A stretch of DNA of 59,400 nucleotides, taken from contig LJUW01000002.1 of assembly GCA_001304315.1 (NCBI GenBank), positions 1 through 59,400 of the forward strand, read 5' to 3'. The DNA is from a candidate division Zixibacteria bacterium SM23_73_2 (GTDB taxonomy: Bacteria > Zixibacteria > MSB-5A5 > SM23-73-2). The position numbers were made by a program, and so were the translations under genes. The first letter of the stretch is position 1, and each line of letters begins with the position of its first letter. The notes beneath the pieces were generated by a model. It saw only the letters and a list, made by a program, of their open reading frames with translations, was not told where the DNA came from and made no database searches. Positions 52,228 through 59,400 of the stretch are shown here, one piece after another.

Positions 52228-52737
52228 ATGAAGATAAGAATAACCGAGTTAAAGGAAGATGTAAATAAGCTGCATCTTAAGGCAAATCCTGAGGAGCTTG
52301 ACCTTCAGAATGAAGAAGCGGATTTCAATTCCCCAATAGTGTACAATTTAACCTGTACTAAATCCGGTGATAAGTTTTTGTGTCAGGGCAAGCTTTCAAC
52401 CAAAGTAAACTTAGAATGCGCAAGATGTCTTGTTGTTTTTTCTTACGATCTTAAGACCAGCTTGGATTTCATCCTGGATGTTAAGGATAACCAGGTGGAG
52501 TTAAGTTCAGAAGGAGGGGATTCCGACATTAAAGTAGCCTGTGGGGAGGATTTGGACATCAACCATCTGGTAAGAGAGGCGATTCTTTTAGCTCTGCCTT
52601 TAAAACCCCTTTGTTCTTTAGATTGTAAAGGACTTTGCCCGGTTTGCGGAACCGATTTAAATACCTCCTCCTGTGATTGCCATAAGGAAAGATCTGATCC
52701 ACGTTGGGATAAGCTGAAGGATTTTTTGAAAAATTAA
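52228..52737 (+). CDS. yceD: YceD/DUF177 family protein
   Basis: The 169-residue protein has the DUF177 pattern: a central beta domain with 'LECARCLVVFSYDL' and the C-terminal cysteine block 'CSLDCKGLCPVCGTDLN' with 'CDCHKE', probably a metal site. YceD is encoded next to rpmF in most bacteria and is linked to ribosome or 23S rRNA metabolism, with the exact role uncertain. The frame is open from TTG 52186, but that codon is the -35 box of the promoter; ATG 52228 fits the family start ('MKIRITEL'). Confidence 0.9.
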   Translation: MKIRITELKEDVNKLHLKANPEELDLQNEEADFNSPIVYNLTCTKSGDKFLCQGKLSTKVNLECARCLVVFSYDLKTSLDFILDVKDNQVELSSEGGDSDIKVACGEDLDINHLVREAILLALPLKPLCSLDCKGLCPVCGTDLNTSSCDCHKERSDPRWDKLKDFLKN

Positions 52738-52769
52738 CTTTCCTGAATATCCAAAAGATCGGAGTTTAT

Positions 52770-52952
52770 ATGCCATTACCCAAGCGTAGACATTCGAAAA
52801 CAAGAGGCGCCAAGCGTCGAACTCACTGGAAGCTAAAATCTGCCCAGTGGGTTGAATGCTCGCATTGTCATCAGCCCAAACTTCCCCATCACATCTGCTC
52901 CAACTGCGGTTATTACGATGGCAGAGAAGTTGTTCCACCTAAAGAGAAATAA
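52770..52952 (+). CDS. rpmF: 50S ribosomal protein L32
   Basis: The 60-residue protein begins with the standard 'MPLPKRRHSKTRGAKRRTHW' sequence and has a zinc-binding set of four cysteines in 'CSHCHQPK' and 'CSNCGYYDG'. Retention of all four cysteines makes it the zinc-dependent form. It lies between yceD and plsX, its usual place. Confidence 0.98.
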   Translation: MPLPKRRHSKTRGAKRRTHWKLKSAQWVECSHCHQPKLPHHICSNCGYYDGREVVPPKEK

Positions 52953-52958
52953 AAGTGT

Positions 52959-54005
52959 ATGGAAAGAGGAAAAGTCAGGATAGCACTGGATGCTATGGGA
53001 GGAGATTTTGCACCTAAGTCGGTGGTGCTGGGAGCAATCAAGGCTCACAAGGAGCTTGCGGATAATGTGAAGCTCATTCTGGTGGGGGATAAGGGGAAAG
53101 TCCTTTTGGAGCTTTCCCAGCTTGGATCTGAAAATTACCCCTTTGAAGTAATTCACGCTCCCGGGTTAATCACCATGGCGGACAGCCCCGTAGACGCTTT
53201 AAGGAGAAAGAAGAACTCCTCCATTTCTCTGGGAATAAATCTTTTAAAAGAGGGGAAGGCAGATGCTTTTATCTCCGGGGGAAACACCGGAGCAGTGATG
53301 GCCTCAGCTTTGTTCACCTTGAGGAGAATAGAGGGGGTGTTAAGACCTGCTATCACCACCTGTTTGCCTTCCGAGAAGGGTATTGTGGTTTTTCTGGATG
53401 GGGGAGCTAATGCCGACTGCAAGCCCCAAAACCTCTTTCAATTCGGGGTCATGGGATCGATCTACGCCAATTCCATTATGAAAATCAAAAACCCCAAGGT
53501 TGGTCTTCTTTCCATAGGGGTGGAACAGACCAAGGGGAACGAGCTGATACTGGAGTCCTACAAGCTTTTTTCCAACAGCTGTCTCAACTTCGTGGGTAAC
53601 GTGGAAGGGAGAGATGTCTTAAAGGGAACCTGTGATGTAGTGGTCTGCGATGGTTTTGTGGGTAACATCGTTTTGAAATTTGCTGAAAGTTTTGATGGAT
53701 TTTTGACTTCGCTGGTTAAGAAAAGGGTAAAGGAGTCACTTCTTTTCAGATTGGGAGCTTTCCTTTTGAAGATATCGATAAGAGATCTGAGGAGAACTTT
53801 GGATTATGCTGAATATGGGGGTGCACCACTTCTGGGAGTTGATGGGGTGTGCATTATCTGCCATGGAGGTTCATCCCCCAAGGCGATTAAAAACGCAGCC
53901 AAGTTAGCCTGTGATATGGTTGAAAAAGAAGTGAACAAAACGATAAAGGATAAACTGACCCAGAATTCAAAAGTATTGAAGGAGATAAATGAGCTCAATG
54001 ATTAA
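52959..54005 (+). CDS. plsX: Phosphate acyltransferase PlsX
   Basis: The 348-residue enzyme converts acyl-ACP to acyl-phosphate for phospholipid synthesis through PlsY. Family blocks are 'IALDAMGGDFAPKSVV', 'SGGNTGAVMA' and 'VCDGFVGNIVLKFAE', and 'GGAPLLGVDGVCIICHG'. It starts six bases after rpmF and overlaps fabH by 17 bases, so the genes are translated together. PlsY is not in the window. Confidence 0.97.
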   Translation: MERGKVRIALDAMGGDFAPKSVVLGAIKAHKELADNVKLILVGDKGKVLLELSQLGSENYPFEVIHAPGLITMADSPVDALRRKKNSSISLGINLLKEGKADAFISGGNTGAVMASALFTLRRIEGVLRPAITTCLPSEKGIVVFLDGGANADCKPQNLFQFGVMGSIYANSIMKIKNPKVGLLSIGVEQTKGNELILESYKLFSNSCLNFVGNVEGRDVLKGTCDVVVCDGFVGNIVLKFAESFDGFLTSLVKKRVKESLLFRLGAFLLKISIRDLRRTLDYAEYGGAPLLGVDGVCIICHGGSSPKAIKNAAKLACDMVEKEVNKTIKDKLTQNSKVLKEINELND

Positions 54006-54978
54006 CGCTGCCATAACCGGAACCGGATCCAGTACTCCTAAAAGAGTTTTGACTAATTTTGACCTGGAGAAGATAGTTGATACATCAGATGAGTGGATCA
54101 CCGAGAGGAGTGGAATAAAGGAAAGGAGAATCGTGGAGAATGGGATTGCATCATCCGATTTATCCTTGGAGGCTTCAAAACAGGCGATGGAGGAGGCAAA
54201 AGTCACGCCAGAACAGATAGATATGATACTTGTTGGTACGGTAACTCCAGATTATCTTTTGCCCTCAACAGCCTGTATACTTCAGGATAAACTTGGAGCT
54301 AAAAACGCAGGGGTGATGGACATAGTGGCAGCTTGTTCCGGTTTTATATATGGATTATCTACTGCTCAAGCCTTTATCCAATCGCAACAATGTAAGACTA
54401 TTTTGGTTATAGGAGTTGAGATTTTATCGAGTGTAACTGACTGGACCGATAGAAACACCTGTGTGCTTTTCGGAGATGGAGCCGGGGCAGCCATTGTTCA
54501 AGATACCAACGATGACAGGGGAATTTTAGCCACTTTCCTTTCCGGGGATGGATCTTTGGCCAATCTTTTGCATATTCCAATTGGCGGTAGTAAAGTTCCT
54601 TTGACAGAAGATAATATCAAGGAGAGAAAGCATTTCATAAGGATGCAGGGTTCCGAGGTTTTTAAATCTGCTGTCAGATCGATGGGGGATGCGACTGAAA
54701 GGATTTTGAAGCTTGGTGGAATAACCTCAGAGCAGGTGGACCTTTTGATTCCTCATCAGGCAAATATAAGGATCATCGAGGCAACTGCCAGAAGGGTAAA
54801 GATACCGATGGACAGGGTTTTCGTGAACATCCAAAAGTATGGAAATACCTCGTCTGCCTCTATCCCTATAGCTCTGGATGAAGCGCGTAAGAGCGGAGTG
54901 ATAAAACCAGGGAGTATGGTGGCACTGGTAGCTTTTGGTGGTGGATTTACCTGGGGATCGGCTCTGGTGAAGTTTTAG
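53989..54978 (+). CDS. fabH: Beta-ketoacyl-ACP synthase III
   Basis: This 329-residue thiolase-fold enzyme condenses acetyl-CoA with malonyl-ACP to start fatty acid synthesis. The catalytic triad is visible: Cys116 in 'VAACSGFIYG', His in 'IPHQANIRIIEA' and Asn in 'YGNTSSASIP'. The start may be ATG 53989 or ATG 53998 three codons later; the first is used here. It overlaps plsX. Confidence 0.97.
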   Translation: MSSMINAAITGTGSSTPKRVLTNFDLEKIVDTSDEWITERSGIKERRIVENGIASSDLSLEASKQAMEEAKVTPEQIDMILVGTVTPDYLLPSTACILQDKLGAKNAGVMDIVAACSGFIYGLSTAQAFIQSQQCKTILVIGVEILSSVTDWTDRNTCVLFGDGAGAAIVQDTNDDRGILATFLSGDGSLANLLHIPIGGSKVPLTEDNIKERKHFIRMQGSEVFKSAVRSMGDATERILKLGGITSEQVDLLIPHQANIRIIEATARRVKIPMDRVFVNIQKYGNTSSASIPIALDEARKSGVIKPGSMVALVAFGGGFTWGSALVKF

Positions 54979-55074
54979 CTTTTTTTATAGTTAAAAAAGA
55001 TCATTGGTAAATGAATTTGTGTTGGTGGGTTTTTTTAACCACAAGGAAATTTAGACATAAAAGATAAAGATTTT

Positions 55075-56013
55075 ATGAAAAAATTCGCTTTTATCTTTCC
55101 TGGTCAGGGCTCCCAATATATTGGGATGGCAAAGGACCTATACGGTTCTTTCCCTGAGATAAAGGAGCTTTACCAGAAAGCCGGGGATATATTGAAATAC
55201 GATTTAGCCAGAGTTAGCTTCGAGGGTCCTGAGGAGCTTTTGGTTCAGACCAGATATACCCAGCCGGCAATTTTCGTTCATTCGGTAGCCTTGTGGAGTG
55301 TTCTGGAAAAAGAGGGAATTTTACCAGTATATACAGCCGGTCACAGTTTGGGCGAATATTCTGCTTTAGTGTGCTCGAAATCTTTCAACTTCGAGGATGG
55401 ACTTTTCGCAGTCAAACAGAGAAGCACCCTTATGCAGAAATCCTGCGATAAAAATGAAGGGACCATGGCAGCAATAATCGGTTTTTCCGATGATGATATT
55501 AAAGGGATCTGTGAAGAGGCGAGGACTTTTGGAGTTATCCAACCTGCTAATTTTAATTCAAAAGATCAGGTTGCCATCTCAGGGGAGGTGGAGGCTGTAA
55601 AGAAAGGTGTGGAGTTAGCTAAACAGAAGGGTGCGAAGAGAGCAATTCTTCTGAAAGTTGGCGGTGCTTACCATTCCGAGTTGATGCGGGATGCAAAAGA
55701 TGGTATGAGGGAGGTACTTTCTGAAATCCGGATTAAAAACGCAGAGGTTCCGATGATCTCCAACGTGACAGCCCAGCCTGAAACTGATTCGGAAAAAATT
55801 AAGGAAAATCTCACCCAGCAGATAATTTGCCCGGTCTTATGGTATCAATCGATGAGATACCTATATGATCAGGGTGTAAGGGATTTCGTGGAAATCGGTC
55901 CGGGAAGGGTGCTTCAGGGGCTTTTAAAAAGGTCATTCAAGGATGTCAATGCTTATGGTATTGATAAAGTCAGCGATCTGGAAAAATTTGTTAAAGAGGA
56001 CGTGGCCAAATAG
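55075..56013 (+). CDS. fabD: Malonyl-CoA:ACP transacylase
   Basis: The 312-residue protein loads malonyl groups onto ACP. It has 'FIFPGQGSQYIGMAKDL', the nucleophile Ser91 in 'AGHSLGEYSAL', and the histidine-containing 'GGAYHSELM'. Its length is normal. The 96 bases after fabH contain an imperfect TTTTTT/AAAAAA hairpin but no clear terminator. Confidence 0.97.
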   Translation: MKKFAFIFPGQGSQYIGMAKDLYGSFPEIKELYQKAGDILKYDLARVSFEGPEELLVQTRYTQPAIFVHSVALWSVLEKEGILPVYTAGHSLGEYSALVCSKSFNFEDGLFAVKQRSTLMQKSCDKNEGTMAAIIGFSDDDIKGICEEARTFGVIQPANFNSKDQVAISGEVEAVKKGVELAKQKGAKRAILLKVGGAYHSELMRDAKDGMREVLSEIRIKNAEVPMISNVTAQPETDSEKIKENLTQQIICPVLWYQSMRYLYDQGVRDFVEIGPGRVLQGLLKRSFKDVNAYGIDKVSDLEKFVKEDVAK

Positions 56014-56040
56014 AAAAACAAACCATATCATAGATTTAAA

Positions 56041-56781
56041 ATGAAATTGAAGGATAGAGTTGCCATAGTAACCGGAGGAGCTTCAGGAATTGGAAAAGCG
56101 ATATCGGAAAGATTCGCCAGAGAGGGAGCAGGGGTGGTGATCTGTGACGTTGACTTGAAATCCGCTCAAGAAATTTCAGACCGGCTCAAAGAAAAAGATG
56201 TAAATTCAAAAGCATTCGAGGTGGATGTTTCCGACTCTTCTCAGGTAGAGAGGGTGGTGAATAACATAGTAGAGGAATTTAAAAGAATAGATATTTTGGT
56301 GAACAATGCTGGAATATCCAAGGATTCATTGCTGATAAGAACCGATCCCTCCGATTGGGATAGGATTATAGCGGTTAACCTGAAAGGAGCGTTCAATTTC
56401 ATCAAATCTACCGCCAGGGTGATGATGAGGCAAAAATACGGAAGAATATTAAATATCACCTCGGTGGTGGGAATTATGGGAAATGCTGGTCAATCCAGTT
56501 ATGCAGCATCCAAGGCCGGGCTTGTCGGCTTGACCAAATCTACTGCCAAGGAGTTAGCCTCGCGAGGTATAACGGTCAATGCGGTTGCACCGGGATACAT
56601 TCGAACCCCCATGACCGAGAATCTATCCCAGGCAGTGAAGGAGGGTTATCTCTCCTCGATACCGTTGGGAAAGACCGGAACCCCCCAACAGGTGGCAAAC
56701 CTGGTGTTGTTTTTGGCCTCGGAAGAAGCTGATTATATCACCGGTCAGGTGATTCAAATAGATGGTGGGCTTTTGATGTAG
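56041..56781 (+). CDS. fabG: 3-oxoacyl-ACP reductase
   Basis: This 246-residue short-chain dehydrogenase reduces 3-ketoacyl-ACP with NADPH. It shows 'VTGGASGIGKAI', 'NNAGISKDSLL', and the Tyr154/Lys158 catalytic pair in 'SSYAASKAGLV'. It lies between fabD and acpP, as expected. Confidence 0.97.
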   Translation: MKLKDRVAIVTGGASGIGKAISERFAREGAGVVICDVDLKSAQEISDRLKEKDVNSKAFEVDVSDSSQVERVVNNIVEEFKRIDILVNNAGISKDSLLIRTDPSDWDRIIAVNLKGAFNFIKSTARVMMRQKYGRILNITSVVGIMGNAGQSSYAASKAGLVGLTKSTAKELASRGITVNAVAPGYIRTPMTENLSQAVKEGYLSSIPLGKTGTPQQVANLVLFLASEEADYITGQVIQIDGGLLM

Positions 56782-56812
56782 GTAGGTTTAACCAAAAAAT
56801 TGGAGGTAAAAG

Positions 56813-57058
56813 ATGGCAGCTGTTGCCGAAAGAGTCAAGGAGATAATCGTTGAACAGCTGGGTGTTGAACCCGCTCAGGTGACCGAGGGAGCATCTTTCG
56901 TTAACGATCTGGGAGCGGATTCTCTGGATACCGTTGAGCTGGTGATGGCATTGGAGGAAGAATTTGGATTGGAGATTCCGGACGAGGAGGCGGAGAAGAT
57001 CACTACTGTGGGAGAGGCGATCGCATACATTAAGAACAAAGCACCGCAAGAGGAGTAG
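56813..57058 (+). CDS. acpP: Acyl carrier protein
   Basis: The 81-residue acidic protein carries Ser37 in '[18 protein letters not shown]', where 4'-phosphopantetheine is attached. A GGAGG-type ribosome site precedes the ATG. It is flanked by fabG and fabF. Confidence 0.98.
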   Translation: MAAVAERVKEIIVEQLGVEPAQVTEGASFVNDLGADSLDTVELVMALEEEFGLEIPDEEAEKITTVGEAIAYIKNKAPQEE

Positions 57059-57075
57059 CAAGTTTAAAGAGAAAA

Positions 57076-58317
57076 ATGAGAACGAAAGTAATGGTAACCG
57101 GTATGGGAGCTGTTACTCCCATTGGCAACACCCTTGAAGAGTACTGGGAGAGTTTGAAAAAAGGAGTTTCGGGAATAACCAAAGTTACCAGATTCGATCC
57201 CTCCCGGTTTTCTTCTCAGGTGGTTGGAGAGATAAAGGGATTTGACCCCACCCTGTACCTTGAGAGAAAAGAGGCTCGAAGGATGGATCTGGTCGAGCAG
57301 TATTCCATTGCTACCGCTCAGCAGGCATTCGATGACGCCGGGCTGGACTCCTCCAGATTGGATCTTTATCGGGCAGGGGTTATTATTGGCAGTGGTATCG
57401 GGGGCATCGAGACCTTTGAGAAGCAGCATTCCACTCTTTTAAATGATGGTCCCTCAAGGGTTAGCCCTTTTTTCATCCCGATGATGATCATAGATATGTC
57501 AGCGGGCTTGGTTTCGATGAGGTTCGGATTCAAGGGACCCAACTATGCAACAGTCTCGGCCTGCTCTACCAGTGCTCATGCCATTGCGGATGCTTTCATG
57601 TTAATCCAGAGAGGTTCTGCCGATCTGATGGTGGCTGGAGGCTCGGAAGCGACGATTACTCCTGCTTCTCTGGCTGGTTTCTGTTCAGCTCGAGCCATCT
57701 CCACCAGAAACGAGGAGCCGGAGAAGGCTTCGCGACCCTTTGACCAGAAAAGGGATGGTTTCGTTATGAGCGAGGGATCGGGTATGTTGATCCTTGAATC
57801 TCTGGAGCATGCCCGAAAAAGAGGCGCAAAGATATACGCTGAGATTTTGGGTGTGGGTATGAGCAGCGATGCTTATCATATAACCGCACCCTCACCGGAA
57901 GGGGAAGGAGCTTCCCGCTCGATGCAGATGGCTTTGGCTGATTCGGGTCTGAAACCGGAAGAAATTGATTATATCAACGCTCATGGGACATCCACCCTTC
58001 TGGGGGATATATCCGAGACCCTGGCGATCAAGAAGGTCTTTGGAGAAATGGCAAAAAAGATTCCGGTTAATGCAACCAAATCCATGATCGGACATCTTCT
58101 GGGAGCTGCCGGAGCGGTGGAGATAATAGCTTCGATTAAATCAATGGAGGAGGGAATCTTGCACCCCACCGTAAACTACGAGTTCCCCGATCCGCAGTGT
58201 GATCTGGATTATGTTCCCAATCAGACCAGGGAAGCTGAGGTCAAGGTAGCCATTTCTAACTCCTTCGGTTTTGGTGGGCATAATATCACCATTGCTTTGA
58301 AAAAATTCAGAGAATGA
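57076..58317 (+). CDS. fabF: Beta-ketoacyl-ACP synthase II
   Basis: The 413-residue condensing enzyme elongates acyl-ACP chains. The Cys-His-His triad is seen: Cys163 in 'SACSTSAHA', His in '[11 protein letters not shown]' and His in '[13 protein letters not shown]'. It starts 17 bases after acpP and its stop overlaps the rnc start (ATGA). Confidence 0.98.
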   Translation: MRTKVMVTGMGAVTPIGNTLEEYWESLKKGVSGITKVTRFDPSRFSSQVVGEIKGFDPTLYLERKEARRMDLVEQYSIATAQQAFDDAGLDSSRLDLYRAGVIIGSGIGGIETFEKQHSTLLNDGPSRVSPFFIPMMIIDMSAGLVSMRFGFKGPNYATVSACSTSAHAIADAFMLIQRGSADLMVAGGSEATITPASLAGFCSARAISTRNEEPEKASRPFDQKRDGFVMSEGSGMLILESLEHARKRGAKIYAEILGVGMSSDAYHITAPSPEGEGASRSMQMALADSGLKPEEIDYINAHGTSTLLGDISETLAIKKVFGEMAKKIPVNATKSMIGHLLGAAGAVEIIASIKSMEEGILHPTVNYEFPDPQCDLDYVPNQTREAEVKVAISNSFGFGGHNITIALKKFRE

Positions 58318-59036
58318 ACTTTCTTTCTTTTTTTGAAAAGATCATCTTCAAAAAGTCCCTTAAGTCCAAAGGAAACCTGACTTCGCTGCAGTCGAAACTG
58401 GGTTATTATTTTAAGGATGTCTCCCTATTAAAGATCGCCCTGACCCATCGTTCCTCGATGGGGAAGCTCTCCAATGAGAGGCTTGAGTTTTTAGGGGATT
58501 CCATCTTAGGGATGGTTGTATCCCATTTCCTTTACCGGAATTTCACCGATAAAGAGGAAGGCGATTTGACTAAGATGAAAGCCATTTTGGTAAGCGAGCA
58601 GAGTTTGAATCTGGTTGCCAGATCGATCGACCTGGGAGAATTTATTTATCTAAGTTCCGAGGAGGAGAAATCAGGGGGCAGAGCCAAACTTTCCATTATC
58701 TCCGATGCTTTTGAGGCTATAATCGGAGCGATCTTTCTGGATGGAGATTTTGGTTGCGCTGAGAAATTGATAAAAGAGTTGCTTTTATCCCGGTTGGATG
58801 AGCTTGTCCAAAAGGAGGTTTCATACAATTACAAAGGGGAGCTTCTGGAGCTTTTACAGTCATCCGATTTGGGATTGCCTAAATACAAGGTTGTGAAGGA
58901 GGAGGGTCCTGATCATAAGAAAGTTTTCAGAATTTCCGTTCTGGTTAAAGGAAAGATCATGGGCACCGGAGTGGGCAAGTCCAAAAAGGAGGCTGAGCAG
59001 AATGCTGCCAGGACAGCTTTGGAGAAATTGAAATAG
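58314..59036 (+). CDS. rnc: Ribonuclease III
   Basis: The 240-residue protein cleaves double-stranded RNA in rRNA and mRNA processing. The signature '[13 protein letters not shown]' (residues 54-66, metal-binding Glu58 and Asp62) and a second acidic site '[14 protein letters not shown]' are present. A C-terminal dsRNA-binding domain (about 170-238) ends '[19 protein letters not shown]'. It overlaps fabF by four bases. Confidence 0.97.
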   Translation: MNFLSFFEKIIFKKSLKSKGNLTSLQSKLGYYFKDVSLLKIALTHRSSMGKLSNERLEFLGDSILGMVVSHFLYRNFTDKEEGDLTKMKAILVSEQSLNLVARSIDLGEFIYLSSEEEKSGGRAKLSIISDAFEAIIGAIFLDGDFGCAEKLIKELLLSRLDELVQKEVSYNYKGELLELLQSSDLGLPKYKVVKEEGPDHKKVFRISVLVKGKIMGTGVGKSKKEAEQNAARTALEKLK

Positions 59037-59216
59037 ATTTTTTTTAATACCATAATCAAAAGCTTTTTTTCTATCCTTATTTTGGATTGGCAGGATTTTT
59101 CAGGTTCAGCAGAACTTTTTATTTAATGGATTTTTGTCTTTGTTTAAAACTTCAACAAAAGCTTTGAATTCTATTCCTGTATAAAATTAGTTGTAGATTT
59201 GACTGAATGAGGTAAT

Positions 59217-59400
59217 ATGAAAATCACCACCGTTTTGCTCGATGCAGGTGGGATTATACTTGACGAGTCCGATCACGAGAGGGTCAGGGCTGATATTATA
59301 GTGGAAACATTAAGGGAGACAATTCCCGGATATTCCAAAAGTGACTATCATTCGGATGTTGAGGAGGCGATAATCCTTTTTGCTCCCAGGGTATATCAGT
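59217..59400 (+). CDS. HAD-superfamily hydrolase-like protein, 3'-partial
   Basis: An ATG at 59217, with GAGG upstream, opens a frame that runs off the window. The first 61 residues include 'TVLLDAGGIILDES', which resembles HAD motif I (DxDGTL type) with the second aspartate replaced by glycine, a variant seen in several HAD groups. The catalytic cap and motifs II-IV lie outside the window, so the substrate is unknown. Confidence 0.65.
   Translation, partial: MKITTVLLDAGGIILDESDHERVRADIIVETLRETIPGYSKSDYHSDVEEAIILFAPRVYQ

Overview
This window is a contiguous piece of a bacterial chromosome with a moderately AT-rich base composition and dense coding on both strands. The organism looks like a diderm (Gram-negative-type) bacterium of the Fibrobacteres-Chlorobi-Bacteroidetes superphylum or one of its candidate phyla. 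This is an inference. It rests on a type IX secretion (T9SS) C-terminal sorting domain on a secreted propeller protein (50267-51880), a PorX-like REC-PglZ regulator with its membrane kinase (43144-46002), a PorV/FadL-like beta-barrel fused to SppA (941-3364), and O-antigen/exopolysaccharide genes with outer-membrane export. No rRNA, tRNA or CRISPR array was recognised.

Layout. 1-3364: the end of a DUF4097 protein and a fused barrel-SppA protease. 3376-5049: a radical SAM/SPASM pseudogene lying between two copies of a short degenerate repeat. 5050-9952 (minus): a signalling operon of a GAF histidine kinase, a REC-GAF-GAF histidine kinase and an NtrC-type sigma-54 activator. 10334-16209 (minus): a DUF885 metallopeptidase-like protein and a 1396-residue double 2-hydroxyacyl-CoA dehydratase activase, driven by a good promoter at 16260-16288. 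16658-20386 (plus): a CDP-alcohol phosphatidyltransferase and inositol-phosphate synthase pair (inositol phospholipid synthesis), thymidylate kinase, and a TauE exporter with its DUF1634 partner.

20588-39011 is a large cell-surface polysaccharide locus. It holds a nucleotidyltransferase-phosphomannomutase fusion, a Wza-like export protein, a Wzz-like chain-length protein, a WbpB/WbpD/WbpE-type set for a diacetamido sugar, a Wzx flippase, a methyltransferase, a Wzy/WaaL polymerase or ligase, three glycosyltransferases (GT2, GT9, GT4), and an unusual fusion of two phosphoglycosyltransferase types. Key catalytic positions look altered in both halves of that last fusion. serS follows.

40276-43143 is an AT-rich accessory patch: a Fic protein preceded by direct repeats, decayed remnants of a type III restriction-modification locus (Mod tail and Res head), an unidentified protein, and a 30-base duplicated segment. 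43144-49878 is a PorY/PorX-like pair followed by tsaE, tsaB, rimI, accD and folC, ending at an intrinsic terminator. 50267-51880 encodes the T9SS cargo protein. 52228-59036 is a standard yceD-rpmF-plsX-fabH-fabD-fabG-acpP-fabF-rnc lipid cluster, and a HAD-like hydrolase gene runs off the right edge.

The most unusual items are the double phosphoglycosyltransferase fusion (36642-39011), the barrel-SppA fusion, the degenerate phosphomannomutase domain, the decayed type III restriction-modification locus around the Fic and unknown genes, and several promoters placed only a few bases from their start codons.
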